Assembly (NCBI GenBank): GCA_031380225.1
Contig: JANNFX010000181.1
Location: forward strand, 1-5,796
Direction of reading: 5' to 3'
Length of the DNA stretch: 5,796 bases
Source: JANNFX01 sp031380225
GTDB taxonomy: Bacteria > Pseudomonadota > Alphaproteobacteria > Rhizobiales > Hyphomicrobiaceae
In this document: positions 5,253 to 5,796 of the stretch, in pieces
Position numbering within the stretch: position 1 is the stretch's first letter
Layout: each line of letters starts with the position of its first letter
The notes under the pieces: generated by a model
The model's database searches: none
The model's input: only the letters and a program-made list of their open reading frames with translations
Told to the model about the DNA's origin: nothing
Position numbers and translations under genes: made by a program

Positions 5253-5796
5253 TTACATGAAACGGCGGCGTCGGAACGCGGTGACGTCGGCGCGGTCGAG
5301 ATCAAACCATTCTCCGTTCCGGCGCTTAGCGGCGAAGCGCCGATGCCAATACGCCTCGATGCCATCCGGGTCGTCGGTCTTGATGGCGTGAACGGTCGAG
5401 GTGGCGTCGGGTAGCTGAATGGAAAGCTCGCGCTCGCGACGGCCGACGTGGTTCGTCTTCCCGATCTTGTAGTAGCGGCCCGACTTGATCAGGTACACAA
5501 AGCCATCTGTGTTGGTGTCGGGCTCCGACGCAACCTCAATTGGCTCATCTGCGCTCGTGCAATACGCCAGCACGTCGTCATATCCAAGTTGCGTGCGGCA
5601 GTGCTCGGCGACGAGCGCCATCTTTTGGGATTTGGTGCCAAGATTGCGATCGAACACCCGGTTCGTCGGCCAGTCTTCGGCAGTGCTGCACTTTAAGCGA
5701 AGGTCGGAGACGGTAGGGAAGCGGCCAAGTTCACGCGTCAGCCCAACAAGTAGCGCCACCAGCTTTTCCCGGCTGGGCGCCGGTGGTCTATCGCCT
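5253..5796 (-). CDS. GIY-YIG nuclease-domain protein (T5orf172/MUG113 type), N-terminus outside window
   Basis: The frame is open from the right edge to TAA at 5255-5253, giving 180 visible residues. The GTG at 5759 is probably not the start, because the upstream in-frame residues (DRPPAPSREKL) continue the same helical segment. The first part (visible residues about 8-65), with REKLVALLVGLTRELGRFPT, resembles the short repeats found near homing-endonuclease and HNH domains, where a helix is followed by LGxxPT and then a target-recognition segment. The last part (about 97-180) is a GIY-YIG domain of the T5orf172/MUG113 type: GFVYLIKSGRYYKIGKTN, the conserved Arg run VGRRERELSIQLP, and IEAYWHRRF with the expected catalytic Glu, then NGEWFDL. 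GIY-YIG domains cut DNA; this subgroup is widespread in phages and mobile elements, but its biological role is mostly undefined. No partner gene is visible. Confidence 0.85.
   Translation of the reverse strand, partial: GDRPPAPSREKLVALLVGLTRELGRFPTVSDLRLKCSTAEDWPTNRVFDRNLGTKSQKMALVAEHCRTQLGYDDVLAYCTSADEPIEVASEPDTNTDGFVYLIKSGRYYKIGKTNHVGRRERELSIQLPDATSTVHAIKTDDPDGIEAYWHRRFAAKRRNGEWFDLDRADVTAFRRRRFM

Noticed and set aside
5104..5391. Plus-strand 95-codon open frame
   Set aside because: Its second half is antisense to the GIY-YIG gene, it starts with TTG inside the inverted repeat region and it has no domain features.

Overview
The window suggests an alphaproteobacterium, probably Rhizobiales (Bradyrhizobium or Rhodopseudomonas type). 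This is inferred from the style of the IS66 element, the RTX/serralysin C-terminus ending in a short acidic-hydrophobic tail, the cytoplasmic PAS-GAF-GGDEF protein and the fairly high GC content. No rRNA or housekeeping gene is present to confirm it. I see no tRNA, rRNA or CRISPR array.

Layout. Positions 1-2246 are the right part of an IS66-family insertion sequence, transcribed on the minus strand in the order tnpA, tnpB, tnpC. All three frames are intact as far as they can be seen, and tnpC runs off the left edge. The IS terminus (GTAAGC read inwards) lies at about 2246. Immediately outside it, on the plus strand, an RTX nonapeptide-repeat reading frame begins in mid-repeat (2247-2669), so the IS has split an RTX-type secreted protein gene. 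The visible piece is its C-terminal secretion end, followed by a strong intrinsic terminator (2698-2732).

Convergent to it on the minus strand is an intact 522-residue diguanylate cyclase (2826-4394) with PAS, coiled-coil, GAF and GGDEF regions, including an RxxD inhibitory site. An extended -10 promoter candidate lies in an AT-rich leader just upstream. From about 4494 to 5252 no intact gene is evident. This zone holds a plus-strand SH3-like C-terminal remnant with an in-frame amber codon, a second weak coding-like stretch, a short hairpin and an 11-bp perfect inverted repeat. The right edge (5253-5796, minus) is the C-terminal 180 residues of a GIY-YIG nuclease-domain protein of the T5orf172/MUG113 type. 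Its N-terminus lies outside the window.

The genes do not form one pathway. The picture is an accessory region shaped by transposon insertion and gene decay around one intact signalling gene that makes c-di-GMP and one mobile-DNA-type nuclease gene. I found no convincing novel multi-gene system. The items most worth a second look are the IS-split RTX gene, the amber-interrupted SH3-like remnant, the perfect inverted repeat and the architecture of the GIY-YIG protein.
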